DNA of 64,000 nt from Prosthecobacter gellanilyticus (GCF_007992435.1 NZ_BKAG01000024.1:1-64000), one strand, 5' to 3'; positions 46,109 to 55,303 are shown, counted from the first letter of the stretch. The notes: generated from the sequence alone by a model not told the origin. Numbers and translations: made by a program.

Positions 46109-47302
46109 ATGCTCCGCCCTCTCTCTCTCTCCCTCCTTCTACTCCTCGCGCAGATTTCGCAGGCCAAAGCAGGTGTGGTGGAAGACTGGAATGAAGCGTT
46201 TCTCAACGCTGTGCGCAAAGAGACTCCCCCGCCCTGTCTGGTCTCGCGCAACCTGCCGATCTTCCACTGTGCCGTTTATCGTGCGGTGAAGGCTGGCGTG
46301 GAGCAGAAGCTGGATGAGGCGCAGATGCAGCAGGTAGCGCACCTCGCCTGCCGTCAGGGCTTCCTGGCTTTCTTTCCGTCACAGACCAAGATGGTGGAAA
46401 AGCTGGATGCCAGTGTGGATGTCAGCCAAGTGGATCCCAAAATTCGCGCTATCGTGGATGAGGCCGTGAAGCGCACGCTCAAGGAACGCGAGGGCGATGG
46501 CTCAAGCACGACCATCAACTACATTCCGAGTGACAAGCCCGGCCAGTGGCGCCGCACACCGCCGGCCTTCCGTCCGCCAGAGTTCCCGCACTGGGCCAAG
46601 GTGAAACCTTTCGTGGTGGATGACGTGACCAAGTTCCGCGCGCCTCCGCCACCTGCACTCGACAGCTCGCTCTATGCCGAGGAGGTCAACGAGGTTCGGG
46701 AGCTCGGTGGCAAGGAGAGCAAGACACGCACCGCCGAACAAACGATGATTGCCAAATTCTGGGCGGACTTCAGCTACACCAGCTCGCCTGCCGGCCATTG
46801 GAATGAGATCGCACGTGAGATGTGCCGCTCCAAGAAGCTGCCGCTTGCCGAGTCAGCGCGCTTTTTTGCGCTGCTGAACTCCACGCTGGCAGACACCTGC
46901 ATCACCATCTGGGACACGAAATATCACTACAACTTCTGGCGTCCTGTCACGGCCATCCGCCGTGCTGATGAGGATGGTAATGATGCCACCACAGCCGATC
47001 CTAAATGGGAGCCGCTGCTGAAGACGCCGCCCCATCCTGATTACGTATCAGGCCACTCCGGCATCAGCGCTGCGGCTGCCACTATCATGGAGCATCAGTT
47101 CGGCAAGGAAGGCATTTCCTTCGAAGCCAGCAGCGATGATGTGAAGGAAACCAAGCGCCGCTTCACCTCCTTCCAGGACTGCGCAAACGAGATCGCCAGA
47201 AGCCGTGTCTACGGCGGCATTCACTATTCCTCCGCCGGCGAATTTGGTCTGAAGCTCGGCCGCAGCATCGCCCTGGAGGCGATCAAGAGTTTCAAGGAGT
47301 AG
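46109..47302 (+). CDS. Secreted vanadium-dependent haloperoxidase / PAP2-type protein
   Basis: 397 residues with signal peptide (LSLLLLLAQISQAKA). The three vanadate/phosphate-binding motifs are readable: K-Y-H-Y-N-F-W-R-P (KX6RP), V-S-G-H-S (usually PSGH) and S-R-V-Y-G-G-I-H (SRX5H). This set is shared by vanadium haloperoxidases and type 2 acid phosphatases; the length and the spacing of about 95 residues favour the haloperoxidase-like group. Activity with halide or phosphate cannot be told. It lies 4 nt after the cohesin-like gene, in the same unit, and would act outside the cytoplasm. Confidence 0.85.
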   Translation: MLRPLSLSLLLLLAQISQAKAGVVEDWNEAFLNAVRKETPPPCLVSRNLPIFHCAVYRAVKAGVEQKLDEAQMQQVAHLACRQGFLAFFPSQTKMVEKLDASVDVSQVDPKIRAIVDEAVKRTLKEREGDGSSTTINYIPSDKPGQWRRTPPAFRPPEFPHWAKVKPFVVDDVTKFRAPPPPALDSSLYAEEVNEVRELGGKESKTRTAEQTMIAKFWADFSYTSSPAGHWNEIAREMCRSKKLPLAESARFFALLNSTLADTCITIWDTKYHYNFWRPVTAIRRADEDGNDATTADPKWEPLLKTPPHPDYVSGHSGISAAAATIMEHQFGKEGISFEASSDDVKETKRRFTSFQDCANEIARSRVYGGIHYSSAGEFGLKLGRSIALEAIKSFKE

Positions 47303-47345
47303 AGAGACGGAGGATTGGAGTACTGGAGAGTTGGAGTGATGAGAT

Positions 47346-47381
47346 GGGACGCATGGGTCGTATGTGACCTATGTGTCCTAT
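47346..47381. repeat. Degenerate tandem 9-bp repeat
   Basis: Four consecutive 9-mers: GGGACGCAT, GGGTCGTAT, GTGACCTAT, GTGTCCTAT (47346-47381), all of the form G(G/T)G(A/T)C-N-(C/T)AT. It lies between the haloperoxidase-like gene and the end of nuoN, which converge. A looser TTGGAGT-type repetition precedes it near 47313-47338. Confidence 0.6.
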
Positions 47382-47404
47382 GAACACCGGAAGCGAACAC
47401 ACGC

Positions 47405-47473
47405 GGCAATGCATAGCAAGGCTATGCGCGAGTCATTGCCAAGAAAAGGAAACCTGCGAGTGAGGACACTCGC
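47405..47473. terminator. Paired hairpins between convergent units
   Basis: A nested hairpin at 47405-47440 (outer GGCAATG / CATTGCC, inner GCATAGC-AAG-GCTATGC) and a second at 47456-47473 (GCGAGTG-AGGA-CACTCGC) stand between the end of the secreted-protein unit and the end of the nuo unit. They probably serve as a bidirectional boundary; no T-run accompanies them. Confidence 0.5.
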
Positions 47474-47546
47474 GCTCCACGCAGCCGGTGACTGCATTCA
47501 TGAGTCCAGCTGCTCGCTCTCCTGACCAACCATGCCTAACTAACGA

Positions 47547-49031
47547 TCAATGCGCGCTGGCCTTGGCGGCGACTTCCACGGGTTTCGTGAGCGTGTGCTG
47601 CAGAGGTTTCGGGTAGACTCCGAGGACGACGATCACCACGGCAAGAACAGTGGCGCCGACCTTGCTGGCGATGTTCAGTTTCAGCGGCTCATTGGAGGAA
47701 CCTTCAGTGCTGTAGATCGCAACGATGGCGCGGAAGTAGTAGTAGAAACCAGCGGCGGCACCGATGGTGGCGCAGACGAGAGCACCCCAGTAGGCGTGAT
47801 CGACGAGGCTGAAGAAGACGAAGAGCTTGCCCATGAAGCCTGCGGTCAGAGGCAGACCTGCGAGAGAGGCGAGTGCGAGGGTAAGAGCCAGCGCGAGAAG
47901 TGGTGAGCGTTTGCCGAGACCGCGGAAGTCACGAATGTCTTCGCCCTGGCCATTCACGCGGAGGACGGCAAGCACAAGGAAGGCGAGAACGGTCATCGGC
48001 AGGTAGGTGGCGAGGTAGAAAGCCACGATGCCGCCGCTGGTCATGCCGGTGCGGATGGAGTCGCCACAAGCAAGGGCGAGAATAAGATAGCCCGCGTGGC
48101 TGATGCTGGAGTAACCGAGCAGGCGCTTCACGCTCTGCTGGAAGATGGCAGGAAGGCTGCCGAGAAGGACAGTGAGCGCACCAAGGACCAGCAGCAAAGC
48201 TTTGACCTCAGGACCAATGATCGAATGCTCACCAATCAGGGCTTCCACGGTGCGAGTCAGGACCACAAAGCCTGCGGCTTTGGAGCCAACGGAGAGGAAG
48301 GTTGTCACCGGGATCGGTGCGCCCTGATACACGTCAGGCACCCAGCTCTGGAACGGAGCCGCAGCGACCTTGAACCCAAGGCCAGCAAGCAGGAAGGCAG
48401 CGCCGAGAAGCGCAGGAACCTTGCTCGTCTCGGGCTTGGCCAGTGCGGCGGAGATGCCTTCGAAGCTGAGGGAACCCGTGGCACCGTAGATCCAGGCGAT
48501 GCCAAAGACGAGGATGCCGGTGCTCAAAGCGCCGAGAATGAGATACTTCACACCGGCTTCCAGAGCGAGGTTGCTCTTGCGGGCGAAGGCCACGAGCACG
48601 TAGAAGGAAACGGTAACGAGCTCGAGAGCGACGAAGACGGTGACGAGGTCCGTGGCGGCAGCCATCCACATCATGCCAGCGCAGACGATCAGCGGCAGGC
48701 TGAACAACTCCGAGAGACGACCATCCACCGTGTACTTGCTGAGATACGGAGCGCACTCATGCATGAGCCAAAGGACCAGCAGCGTGATCACCAGAGACAG
48801 GCCTTTGTAGAAAATAGCGAGGCTGTCGAGCTTCATCCAGGGCTGGACGAAAGCGGGCAGGCTGGAGGTCTCATGGCTGGCGACCGTAAAGAACAGGACG
48901 AGAGCCAGAGCAGTGCCACCGATGCTGAGAGCGGCCAGAGTGCGGCGGGAGATGTCAGGAGCGAAGGCCTCGATCATCAGGAGCACAAGGCCCAGGATGG
49001 CGAGGAAGGCTTCGATGGTGAAAACGGACAT
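47547..49031 (-). CDS. nuoN: NADH-quinone oxidoreductase subunit N
   Basis: 494 residues, antiporter-like membrane subunit of complex I with about 14 helices. The conserved proton-channel region reads SGILVFGIAWIYGATGSLSF (shown in part), KVAAAPFQSWVPDVYQGAP with the helix-seven lysine, and LLGYSSISHAGYLILAL. Last gene of the nuoH-N unit, 15 nt after nuoM. No Shine-Dalgarno at its ATG. Long open frames on the opposite strand here are codon-bias artefacts. Confidence 0.95.
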   Translation of the reverse strand: MSVFTIEAFLAILGLVLLMIEAFAPDISRRTLAALSIGGTALALVLFFTVASHETSSLPAFVQPWMKLDSLAIFYKGLSLVITLLVLWLMHECAPYLSKYTVDGRLSELFSLPLIVCAGMMWMAAATDLVTVFVALELVTVSFYVLVAFARKSNLALEAGVKYLILGALSTGILVFGIAWIYGATGSLSFEGISAALAKPETSKVPALLGAAFLLAGLGFKVAAAPFQSWVPDVYQGAPIPVTTFLSVGSKAAGFVVLTRTVEALIGEHSIIGPEVKALLLVLGALTVLLGSLPAIFQQSVKRLLGYSSISHAGYLILALACGDSIRTGMTSGGIVAFYLATYLPMTVLAFLVLAVLRVNGQGEDIRDFRGLGKRSPLLALALTLALASLAGLPLTAGFMGKLFVFFSLVDHAYWGALVCATIGAAAGFYYYFRAIVAIYSTEGSSNEPLKLNIASKVGATVLAVVIVVLGVYPKPLQHTLTKPVEVAAKASAH

Positions 49032-49046
49032 GAGAGGGAGTCAGGT

Positions 49047-50582
49047 TCAGTGAGAGACGGCCTTGGTGGCGCTCTGGACAGCCGTGGAGGCGGCGTCGGT
49101 CAGGGTGGCGAGATCGGTTTTAAACAGGCCCAGCAGGATCCACGGGCAGCAACCTGCGACGAGTAGAACAGCGGCCAGCAGCACAAACGGCACGCGCTGG
49201 CTCCAGCTTGGATCGGTGACGAAGTGACCTGCCATGGCCGTTCCCTGGAAAATGCTGCGGTAAGCGCGCAGCATGTAGACGGCGGACATCACCACGCCCC
49301 AGAGAGCGCCCACCACAGCCCACTGAAGAGGTCCGAAGCTGGTGCTGCCGAAGTTGGTGAAGCTGCCGAGGAAGATCATGACCTCACCCGCGAAGTTCGC
49401 GAGACCCGGGAGACCGATGGAAGCAAAGGCCCCGAAGGCAAAGAGGACCGTGAACACCGGAGCGTGGGCTCCAAGACCGCCGAGCTTGTTCAGCTCCAGA
49501 GTGCCGATCTGGTTCCGCATGCGACCCGCAAGGCCGAAGAGAAGAGCGATGCTGATGCCATGCGCGAACATGAGCAGGACCGCACCACGAAGCGCTGTTT
49601 CCGTGCCTGCGGACAGGCCGAGGAAGATGTAGCCCATGTGCATCACGGAGGAGTTCGCCAGCACATCATCGAGACGCTTCTGATGAATGGTCACAAAGCC
49701 CATGATGAGGATGTTCCCCAGCAGCATGAAGAGCAGCGCGTTCTGCACACAAGGGCAGTAGAAGCCCTCAGGGAGCAGCGGCAGCACGATGCGGATCAGA
49801 CCATAGAGACCGAACTTCTTCAGCACACCGCTATGCAGCATGGCGACAGGAGTCGGCGCTGTGGCATAGGCTGGAGCAGCCCATGAATGCAGTGGGAAAA
49901 GGCTGACCAGGGTGCCGAAACCGATCAGAAGAATGAAGGCGATGGTCGACTGCGTGCCTTTCGGCAGAGGAGTCGCGGCAGCCTGGGCCTTGAGGGCCAT
50001 GAGGTCAAAGGTGAGCTTGCCACCGCTGCTGAACTCGAGCACCAGCCAGGCAAGACCAGCGAGCAGGATCAAGCTGCCGACACCGAGATACACCGTGGTC
50101 TTCCAAGCGACGGACTTGCGATACTCGTCATCCCCATGACCATGGTTGGCGATCATGATCAGCGTGGGAATCAGCGCGAGCTCATGGAAGGCATAGAGGA
50201 AGAAGACATCTGTGCTGAGGAAGGCACCGAAAGCACCACCCGCGATCAGATGCGAGGCGATGTGGTAGATGCCTGGCTTGTCAGGATTGATCTGCCAGAC
50301 CGCAGCCAAGGCCACCAGTGCCGTGAGCAAAGCGAGAATGATGGCAAGACCATCAGCTCCAACCGCAAAGGAGATGGCCGGATTGTCCAGAACAATACGG
50401 GCGCTTTCATAAGCGAAGCCCGCCTTGCCAGCGGAAGCCGACTTAAAGTTCCAGGCGAGACCGAGAACGAGCAGAAGGTTCAGGAACGCTGTGCCGACCG
50501 ACGTAAGACGGGCAGGCGCGCCGAGCCAGATCGCGAGGGCCGCGACCAGTGGCAGAAGAATGACGATTTCGAGAGGACTCAT
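49047..50582 (-). CDS. nuoM: NADH-quinone oxidoreductase subunit M
   Basis: 511 residues, antiporter-like membrane subunit with about 14 helices that pumps protons in complex I. The N-terminal AVGADGLAIILALLTALVAL, FFLYAFHELALIPTLIMI with the conserved helix-five Glu, and LFPLHSWAAPAYATAPTPVAML with the channel motif are typical. YRSIFQG near the end is the usual cytoplasmic motif. It sits between nuoL (17 nt) and nuoN (15 nt). Confidence 0.95.
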   Translation of the reverse strand: MSPLEIVILLPLVAALAIWLGAPARLTSVGTAFLNLLLVLGLAWNFKSASAGKAGFAYESARIVLDNPAISFAVGADGLAIILALLTALVALAAVWQINPDKPGIYHIASHLIAGGAFGAFLSTDVFFLYAFHELALIPTLIMIANHGHGDDEYRKSVAWKTTVYLGVGSLILLAGLAWLVLEFSSGGKLTFDLMALKAQAAATPLPKGTQSTIAFILLIGFGTLVSLFPLHSWAAPAYATAPTPVAMLHSGVLKKFGLYGLIRIVLPLLPEGFYCPCVQNALLFMLLGNILIMGFVTIHQKRLDDVLANSSVMHMGYIFLGLSAGTETALRGAVLLMFAHGISIALLFGLAGRMRNQIGTLELNKLGGLGAHAPVFTVLFAFGAFASIGLPGLANFAGEVMIFLGSFTNFGSTSFGPLQWAVVGALWGVVMSAVYMLRAYRSIFQGTAMAGHFVTDPSWSQRVPFVLLAAVLLVAGCCPWILLGLFKTDLATLTDAASTAVQSATKAVSH

Positions 50583-50599
50583 TCGGTGACTTCAGTTCA

Positions 50600-52519
50600 T
50601 CAGTGGCCGGCCTGGGGCAGCACAAACACGATCAGGTAGATGACGACGAGCAGACCGGCGCCAAGGAGGAAGGTATAACCCTGCAGGTGACCGCCAGCGA
50701 GAGCACGGGCGGAGTGGCCGAAGCGGCGGGCCACGAAAGCAGGCAGACGAGCAACGATGCCATCCACCAAGATGCGCTCGATGCCGGTGATGATCCACGC
50801 GAGGCCGTCCTGAAACACCTTCACCAGCACGGTGTAGAGCTCATCGAAGTAAAACTTGTTCGCGAAGAGCTTCGCCAGAGGATTGGAGGCAAGAGGGTCG
50901 GAGTTCTTGCCTTTGTAGATGACGTAGCCTGCGCCGGAACCGATGAGCAGCGCGAGGATAGAAGCGATCTCAACGGTGTGATGAGGAGCTGCATGGTGAG
51001 GCTTCATAGCCTCCAAGATTCGCGCTGCTCCGTCCCACGGAGACAGGATAGTGAGCAGGGCCAGCAGGGCCAGCGGCAGGATCATGATGATGGGCGCTTC
51101 CACCGCATGACTGGCGTTCTCACTGCGCGGCTTGCCGAAGAAAGCGACGATGAACATGCGGGTCATGTAGAAAGCGGTCAGCATGGCTGTGGCGACACCA
51201 ATCCAGAGGAGCGGCGATCCGCCTTTGACCTCAAAGGCCACGCCCAGGATGGCTTCCTTGCTCCAGAAACCGGAGGTGATGTAGGGCACGCCCATGAGTG
51301 ACGCCGTACCGATGGCGAAGGTGATGAAAACGACCGGCATGTGCTTGGCGAGGCCGCCCATCTTCCAGATGTCCTGCTCATGGTGGCAGGCATAGATAAC
51401 GGCACCGGAACCGAGGAAGAGCATGGCCTTGAAAAAGGCATGCGTGTAGAGGTGGAACATGGCCGGATGACCAGGAGCCGCGGCATCATGATGCGAGCCA
51501 CCGGCCTGCAGGGCCACAAGACCGACTGCCATCACCATGTAACCAAGCTGGGAGAGCGTGGAGTAGGCGAGCACACGCTTGATGTCATTCTGCTGCGTGG
51601 CGATGAGCGCTGCCATGAGGGCGGTGAGACCACCGATCCAGGCGATGATATAAGAAGCATCAGGAGAGGCCTCGATGACGAAGGCGCAACGGACCAGCAT
51701 GTAGACACCAGCGGCCACCATCGTCGCCGCATGGATGAGAGCGGACACAGGAGTCGGACCTTCCATGGCGTCTGGAAGCCAGACGTGAAGGGGGAACTGG
51801 GCGCTCTTACCCACGGCACCCATGAAGATGCCGAGCGCGGCGAGCATCATAAAGGTTGGATGCAGCTTGGCGGAATCATGCAGAGGGCCTTCCGCAAAGC
51901 TGGCGTGCAATCCCGCGAAGCTGACATCACCATGATTCGCCATGAACAGCATGAGGATGCCGATCATGAAACCGAAGTCACCGATGCGGTTGGTGAGGAA
52001 AGCCTTCTTCGAAGCCTCAGCAGCGGAGGGCTTCTCAAACCAGTGGCCGATGAGCAGGTAGGAACTCAGACCCACCAGCTCCCAGAAGATAAACATCATG
52101 AAGAGGTTCCCGGAAAGCACGATGCCGGTCATGGAGAACATGAACAGCGAGAGCGAGCCGAAGAAGCGCTCCTTGGACTCGTCTTCCTTCATGTAACCGA
52201 CCGAGAAGAGATGCACAAAGAAGCCAATGGAGGTGACGATGAACATCATGCCCCGGCTCTGGTGATCCATGACCGCATCGATGGCGATGTGGAACTTGCC
52301 CACTTCAATGAAGGGCAGCAGCAGCGGAGCGGCATCCTTGGTGCCGAGCAGCATGAGGCTGATGACAAAACAGATGGCGGCCGAGAAGATGGAGATGGCC
52401 ACGCAGGCCCCCTTCAACACGCGATGTGCCAGCAAGATGACCAAGGCGGAGAACAGCGGCAGAAGCAGCAGCAGTGTCGGCAGGCTGGAAGATGTGATTT
52501 CCTGGGGAGGATGAGGCAT
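50600..52519 (-). CDS. nuoL: NADH-quinone oxidoreductase subunit L
   Basis: 639 residues, the largest antiporter-like subunit, with the long C-terminal lateral helix and a final helix near VIYLIVFVLP. Key parts: DHQSRGMMFIVTSIGFFVHLFSVGYM, FWELVGLSSYLLIGHWFEKP, GKSAQFPLHVWLPDAMEGPTPVSALIHAATMV (shown only as landmarks) with the channel Lys and His, and FKAMLFLGSGAVIYACHHEQD. The position between nuoK and nuoM is standard. The ATG follows a pyrimidine-rich leader without Shine-Dalgarno. Confidence 0.95.
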   Translation of the reverse strand: MPHPPQEITSSSLPTLLLLLPLFSALVILLAHRVLKGACVAISIFSAAICFVISLMLLGTKDAAPLLLPFIEVGKFHIAIDAVMDHQSRGMMFIVTSIGFFVHLFSVGYMKEDESKERFFGSLSLFMFSMTGIVLSGNLFMMFIFWELVGLSSYLLIGHWFEKPSAAEASKKAFLTNRIGDFGFMIGILMLFMANHGDVSFAGLHASFAEGPLHDSAKLHPTFMMLAALGIFMGAVGKSAQFPLHVWLPDAMEGPTPVSALIHAATMVAAGVYMLVRCAFVIEASPDASYIIAWIGGLTALMAALIATQQNDIKRVLAYSTLSQLGYMVMAVGLVALQAGGSHHDAAAPGHPAMFHLYTHAFFKAMLFLGSGAVIYACHHEQDIWKMGGLAKHMPVVFITFAIGTASLMGVPYITSGFWSKEAILGVAFEVKGGSPLLWIGVATAMLTAFYMTRMFIVAFFGKPRSENASHAVEAPIIMILPLALLALLTILSPWDGAARILEAMKPHHAAPHHTVEIASILALLIGSGAGYVIYKGKNSDPLASNPLAKLFANKFYFDELYTVLVKVFQDGLAWIITGIERILVDGIVARLPAFVARRFGHSARALAGGHLQGYTFLLGAGLLVVIYLIVFVLPQAGH

Positions 52520-52536
52520 GGGACAGTACGAGAGGG

Positions 52537-52854
52537 TCAGCCTTGAAGTTTGGTCACAGCCTCGACATCGACACTCTGCTTCGTGCGGAAGAGCGCCACG
52601 ATGATGGCAAGACCCACAGCCACCTCAGCGGCGGCCACGGTGATGGTGAAGAAGACGAGCGACTGCGCCGTGTAGTCCGGCAGACCGTCTGTGACACGGA
52701 AGCGGGAAAAGGCCACGAGAGCCAGATTGCCAGCGCTGAGCATCATCTCCAGGCACATGTAGATGATGAGGATGTTCCGGCGTGCGATGACGCCTGCCAG
52801 CCCGAGGCTGAAAAGGATGCCGCTGACGACAAGATAATGATTCAGAGTGATCAT
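52537..52854 (-). CDS. nuoK: NADH-quinone oxidoreductase subunit K
   Basis: 105 residues with three membrane helices. The conserved glutamate of helix two is in NILIIYMCLEMMLSAGNL, and the second buried acid (AAAEVAVGLAIIVALFR) in helix three. It is part of the E-channel that links quinone reduction to proton movement. Its ATG overlaps the stop codon of nuoJ by 4 nt (ATGA), so translation is likely coupled. Normal size for the family. Confidence 0.95.
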   Translation of the reverse strand: MITLNHYLVVSGILFSLGLAGVIARRNILIIYMCLEMMLSAGNLALVAFSRFRVTDGLPDYTAQSLVFFTITVAAAEVAVGLAIIVALFRTKQSVDVEAVTKLQG

Positions 52855-53453
52855 GACTGCGACGACGCCTCCTTGTTGTCACGCTTGCTGAGGGCCACCA
52901 CACCCACGGTGCTCACCAGGAGCAGCAGCCCCACGACCTGCAGGTGGAAGGCATACTTGGAGAAGAGGGTCTCGCCCATGAGCTTGGCATCTGGCAGTTC
53001 GCCCGCCTTGAGATCGCGAGAGATGGTGGGGAGGTTTTCCTTGCCCTTGGCTTCCCACTGGGCGCCAGCCTCTGCCAGTTTCAAAGCGGCAGTCTCGGTG
53101 CTCTTGTCACTGAACGGAAGTTTGCCCGAGATGGTGGCGACCTGGACGGAGAGGATGCCCGCGACCACCACACCTGCGATGATGGCGGCCATGTTGGCAC
53201 GGCCACCGGCTTCCTCAGACTTGATGTCCATGAGCATGATGATGAACAGGAAGAGCACCATCACCGCGCCTGCATACACAAGCACCTGCAGCACACCGAT
53301 GAAGTAGGCATCGAGACTCAGGAAGAGCGAGGCAAGGCCGACAAAGCTCACGGCCAGAGAGAGAGCGCTCGTCACCGGGTTCCGGGCGATGACCACATTC
53401 AGCCCGAAGCCGAGCGTGATCAGCACGAAGAGATAAAAGAGAAGAGGAGGCAT
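52851..53453 (-). CDS. nuoJ: NADH-quinone oxidoreductase subunit J
   Basis: 200 residues, five membrane helices. The helix-three signature LQVLVYAGAVMVLFLFIIMLM is clear; this helix carries the pi-bulge hinge of complex I. A hydrophilic stretch (about 105-155) between helices four and five is longer than in E. coli. It overlaps nuoK by 4 nt and starts 6 nt after nuoI. Membrane protein, inner membrane. Confidence 0.93.
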   Translation of the reverse strand: MPPLLFYLFVLITLGFGLNVVIARNPVTSALSLAVSFVGLASLFLSLDAYFIGVLQVLVYAGAVMVLFLFIIMLMDIKSEEAGGRANMAAIIAGVVVAGILSVQVATISGKLPFSDKSTETAALKLAEAGAQWEAKGKENLPTISRDLKAGELPDAKLMGETLFSKYAFHLQVVGLLLLVSTVGVVALSKRDNKEASSQS

Positions 53454-53459
53454 CGGCGA

Positions 53460-54005
53460 CTACTTGAGTTCGTTCCACTTGTTCACCAGGCCAACACGCT
53501 GCCCGCCGATCTCATAGAGACGCTTCTTGTCGTGGACCATTTCTTTGCGGCTGAGGCCGGTGATGGCGTAGTCTTTCCGGAGGAAGATGGCCTGCTCAGG
53601 GCAGACCTCCTCGCACATGCCGCAGTATATGCAGCGGATCATATCGATCTCGAACTCTTTCGGGCGCTTCTCCACCTTGGCCCAAGGGTCATCGCTGGGG
53701 ATCTCGCCAGGGGTGATGGTGATGGCCTTCGGCGGGCAGATGAACTCACAGAGCTGGCAGCTCACGCAGCGCTCGCGCTCATGCTCGTCCGTGACGAGAG
53801 CGGGGGCACCGCGGTAGTAATCCGGGAGCTGGTCGTCCCACTTCTGCTCGGGGTACTCCATGGTGACCTTCGGCTTCTTGCCGGCGATCTGGAGGAAGGT
53901 GCGCAAGGCGTGACTGAGCGTGATCTTCAGCCCCTTGAAGAGGGTGGAGATGAACGCCTTCTCGTGCCAGGCGAGCTTCGGACGCTGAACTGTGATGATT
54001 GCCAT
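53460..54005 (-). CDS. nuoI: NADH-quinone oxidoreductase subunit I
   Basis: 181 residues, peripheral-arm subunit carrying clusters N6a and N6b. The two [4Fe-4S] motifs are CVSCQLCEFICPP (about 78-90) and CIYCGMCEEVCPE (about 124-136). It passes electrons toward the quinone site at the membrane. The N-terminal helix (FISTLFKGLKITLSHALR) lies on the membrane. It stands between nuoH (12 nt) and nuoJ (6 nt). Confidence 0.95.
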   Translation of the reverse strand: MAIITVQRPKLAWHEKAFISTLFKGLKITLSHALRTFLQIAGKKPKVTMEYPEQKWDDQLPDYYRGAPALVTDEHERERCVSCQLCEFICPPKAITITPGEIPSDDPWAKVEKRPKEFEIDMIRCIYCGMCEEVCPEQAIFLRKDYAITGLSRKEMVHDKKRLYEIGGQRVGLVNKWNELK

Positions 54006-54017
54006 TCGAGGAAGAGT

Positions 54018-55217
54018 TTATTTCAGCGGGAACCAGATCATGAGCACTGCGGTGAGCAGGACATTCAGAAGGGCGGCCTCAAACATGAAGAGCCAGCCGA
54101 ACTTCATAAGCTGGTCAAAGCGGAAGCGCGGGAGAGACCAGCGGATGAGGATGAAGAACATGATGAAGCACAGCACCTTCGCGAGGAAAACGCCGATGTG
54201 CACCAGGCCCAGCAGCAGCGGTGTGGAACCGGCCACGTGGTGGAACTGGAAACCGGTGAGGCTGGTCAGAACTGGACCGAAAGGAATGCTCCAGCCACCG
54301 AGGAAGAGCGTGACGGCCATGCCGGAGCCAATGATCATGGCGGCATATTCACCCATGAAGAAGAGGGCGAATTTCATGGAGCTGTACTCGGTGTGGTAAC
54401 CACCGACGAGCTCGGTTTCACACTCGGCCAAGTCGAAAGGCAGACGGTTCGTTTCGGCAAACATGGCCACCGTGAAGATGATGAAGGAGAACATCATCGG
54501 GATCCAGAGCACCCAACGGCCCACGCTGAGGCCTTCGCCCCACAGCGGCAGGATGAGCCAGCCATTGAGATCCTGGAAGGAAGTGATCTTGGAGAGATTC
54601 ATCTCACCGAAGACCATGAACACCGGGATGATGGACAGGCCGAGGGAGATCTCATAGCTGATCATCTGCGCCGAGGAGCGCACGCCACCGAGGAAAGGAT
54701 ACTTGGAATTCGAGGACCAACCGGCGAGGACGATTCCATAAACGCCGAGGGAGGCGATGGCGAAGGTGTAAAGCGGGCCGACGCTGAGATCAGCGATCAC
54801 GGCCTTCACCGGCTGCACCACGCCGAAGAGACTGAGATCGAGTTCCGAACCAAAAGGCAGCACCGCACAGGTCAGCAGCGCAGGCACCACCGTGAGGCAA
54901 GGGGCCAGCCAGTAGTAGAAGGTATTCACCGAGCGCGGGGTGAAGTCTTCCTTCAGGATGAACTTCACGCCGTCCGCCGCTGCCTGGAAGAGGCCGCCGA
55001 TGCCGAGGATCTGCAGGTCCTTCTTAAAGCCGAAGAGGGTCAGAGGGATGCCGACGCGGTTCGGACCGACGCGGTCCTGAATGACGGCGGAGAAACGTCT
55101 CTCAAGGTAAACGCAGACCGTGACCAGCGGCAGGATCATCATGAAGGTGAACCCCACGATTTTCACGAGAGCGGTGATCAGGAAAGCGAGGTCGATGTTG
55201 GCGAAGATGGCTGCCAT
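54018..55217 (-). CDS. nuoH: NADH-quinone oxidoreductase subunit H
   Basis: 399 residues with eight or nine helices, longer than E. coli NuoH (about 325). It forms part of the quinone channel: RRFSAVIQDRVGPNRVGIP and the acidic loop LPFDLAECETELVGGYHTEYSSMKFA are family marks. First gene of the unit nuoH-I-J-K-L-M-N; NuoA-G must be encoded elsewhere. Upstream lie a promoter-like pair and a CRP-type palindrome. The leader has no Shine-Dalgarno. Confidence 0.95.
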   Translation of the reverse strand: MAAIFANIDLAFLITALVKIVGFTFMMILPLVTVCVYLERRFSAVIQDRVGPNRVGIPLTLFGFKKDLQILGIGGLFQAAADGVKFILKEDFTPRSVNTFYYWLAPCLTVVPALLTCAVLPFGSELDLSLFGVVQPVKAVIADLSVGPLYTFAIASLGVYGIVLAGWSSNSKYPFLGGVRSSAQMISYEISLGLSIIPVFMVFGEMNLSKITSFQDLNGWLILPLWGEGLSVGRWVLWIPMMFSFIIFTVAMFAETNRLPFDLAECETELVGGYHTEYSSMKFALFFMGEYAAMIIGSGMAVTLFLGGWSIPFGPVLTSLTGFQFHHVAGSTPLLLGLVHIGVFLAKVLCFIMFFILIRWSLPRFRFDQLMKFGWLFMFEAALLNVLLTAVLMIWFPLK

Positions 55218-55237
55218 CAGGAGTGGGGGGCGTGGGC

Positions 55238-55265
55238 ATTATCAGGAGTGCTTAACGAGCGGCAA
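55238..55265 (-). promoter_or_regulatory. Candidate sigma70 promoter of nuoH-N
   Basis: On the minus strand TTGCCG (55265-55260) and GATAAT (55243-55238) are 16 nt apart, a fair match to -35 and -10 boxes. Transcription would start near 55231, only about 14 nt before the nuoH start codon at 55217. The CRP-type palindrome lies directly upstream, centred about 50 nt before the predicted start. Confidence 0.4.
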
Positions 55266-55272
55266 CCCGAAT

Positions 55273-55290
55273 TTGTGAAAAATTTCACAA
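55273..55290. promoter_or_regulatory. Perfect CRP-type palindrome
   Basis: TTGTGAAA-AA-TTTCACAA; its core TGTGA-N6-TCACA (55274-55289) is the consensus for E. coli CRP and for part of the CRP/FNR superfamily. It lies upstream of the predicted -35 box of nuoH. A weaker dyad, CGTGAA-GGT-TTCACG, lies at 55301-55315. Confidence 0.55.
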
Positions 55291-55303
55291 GCTCGGCAAA
55301 CGT

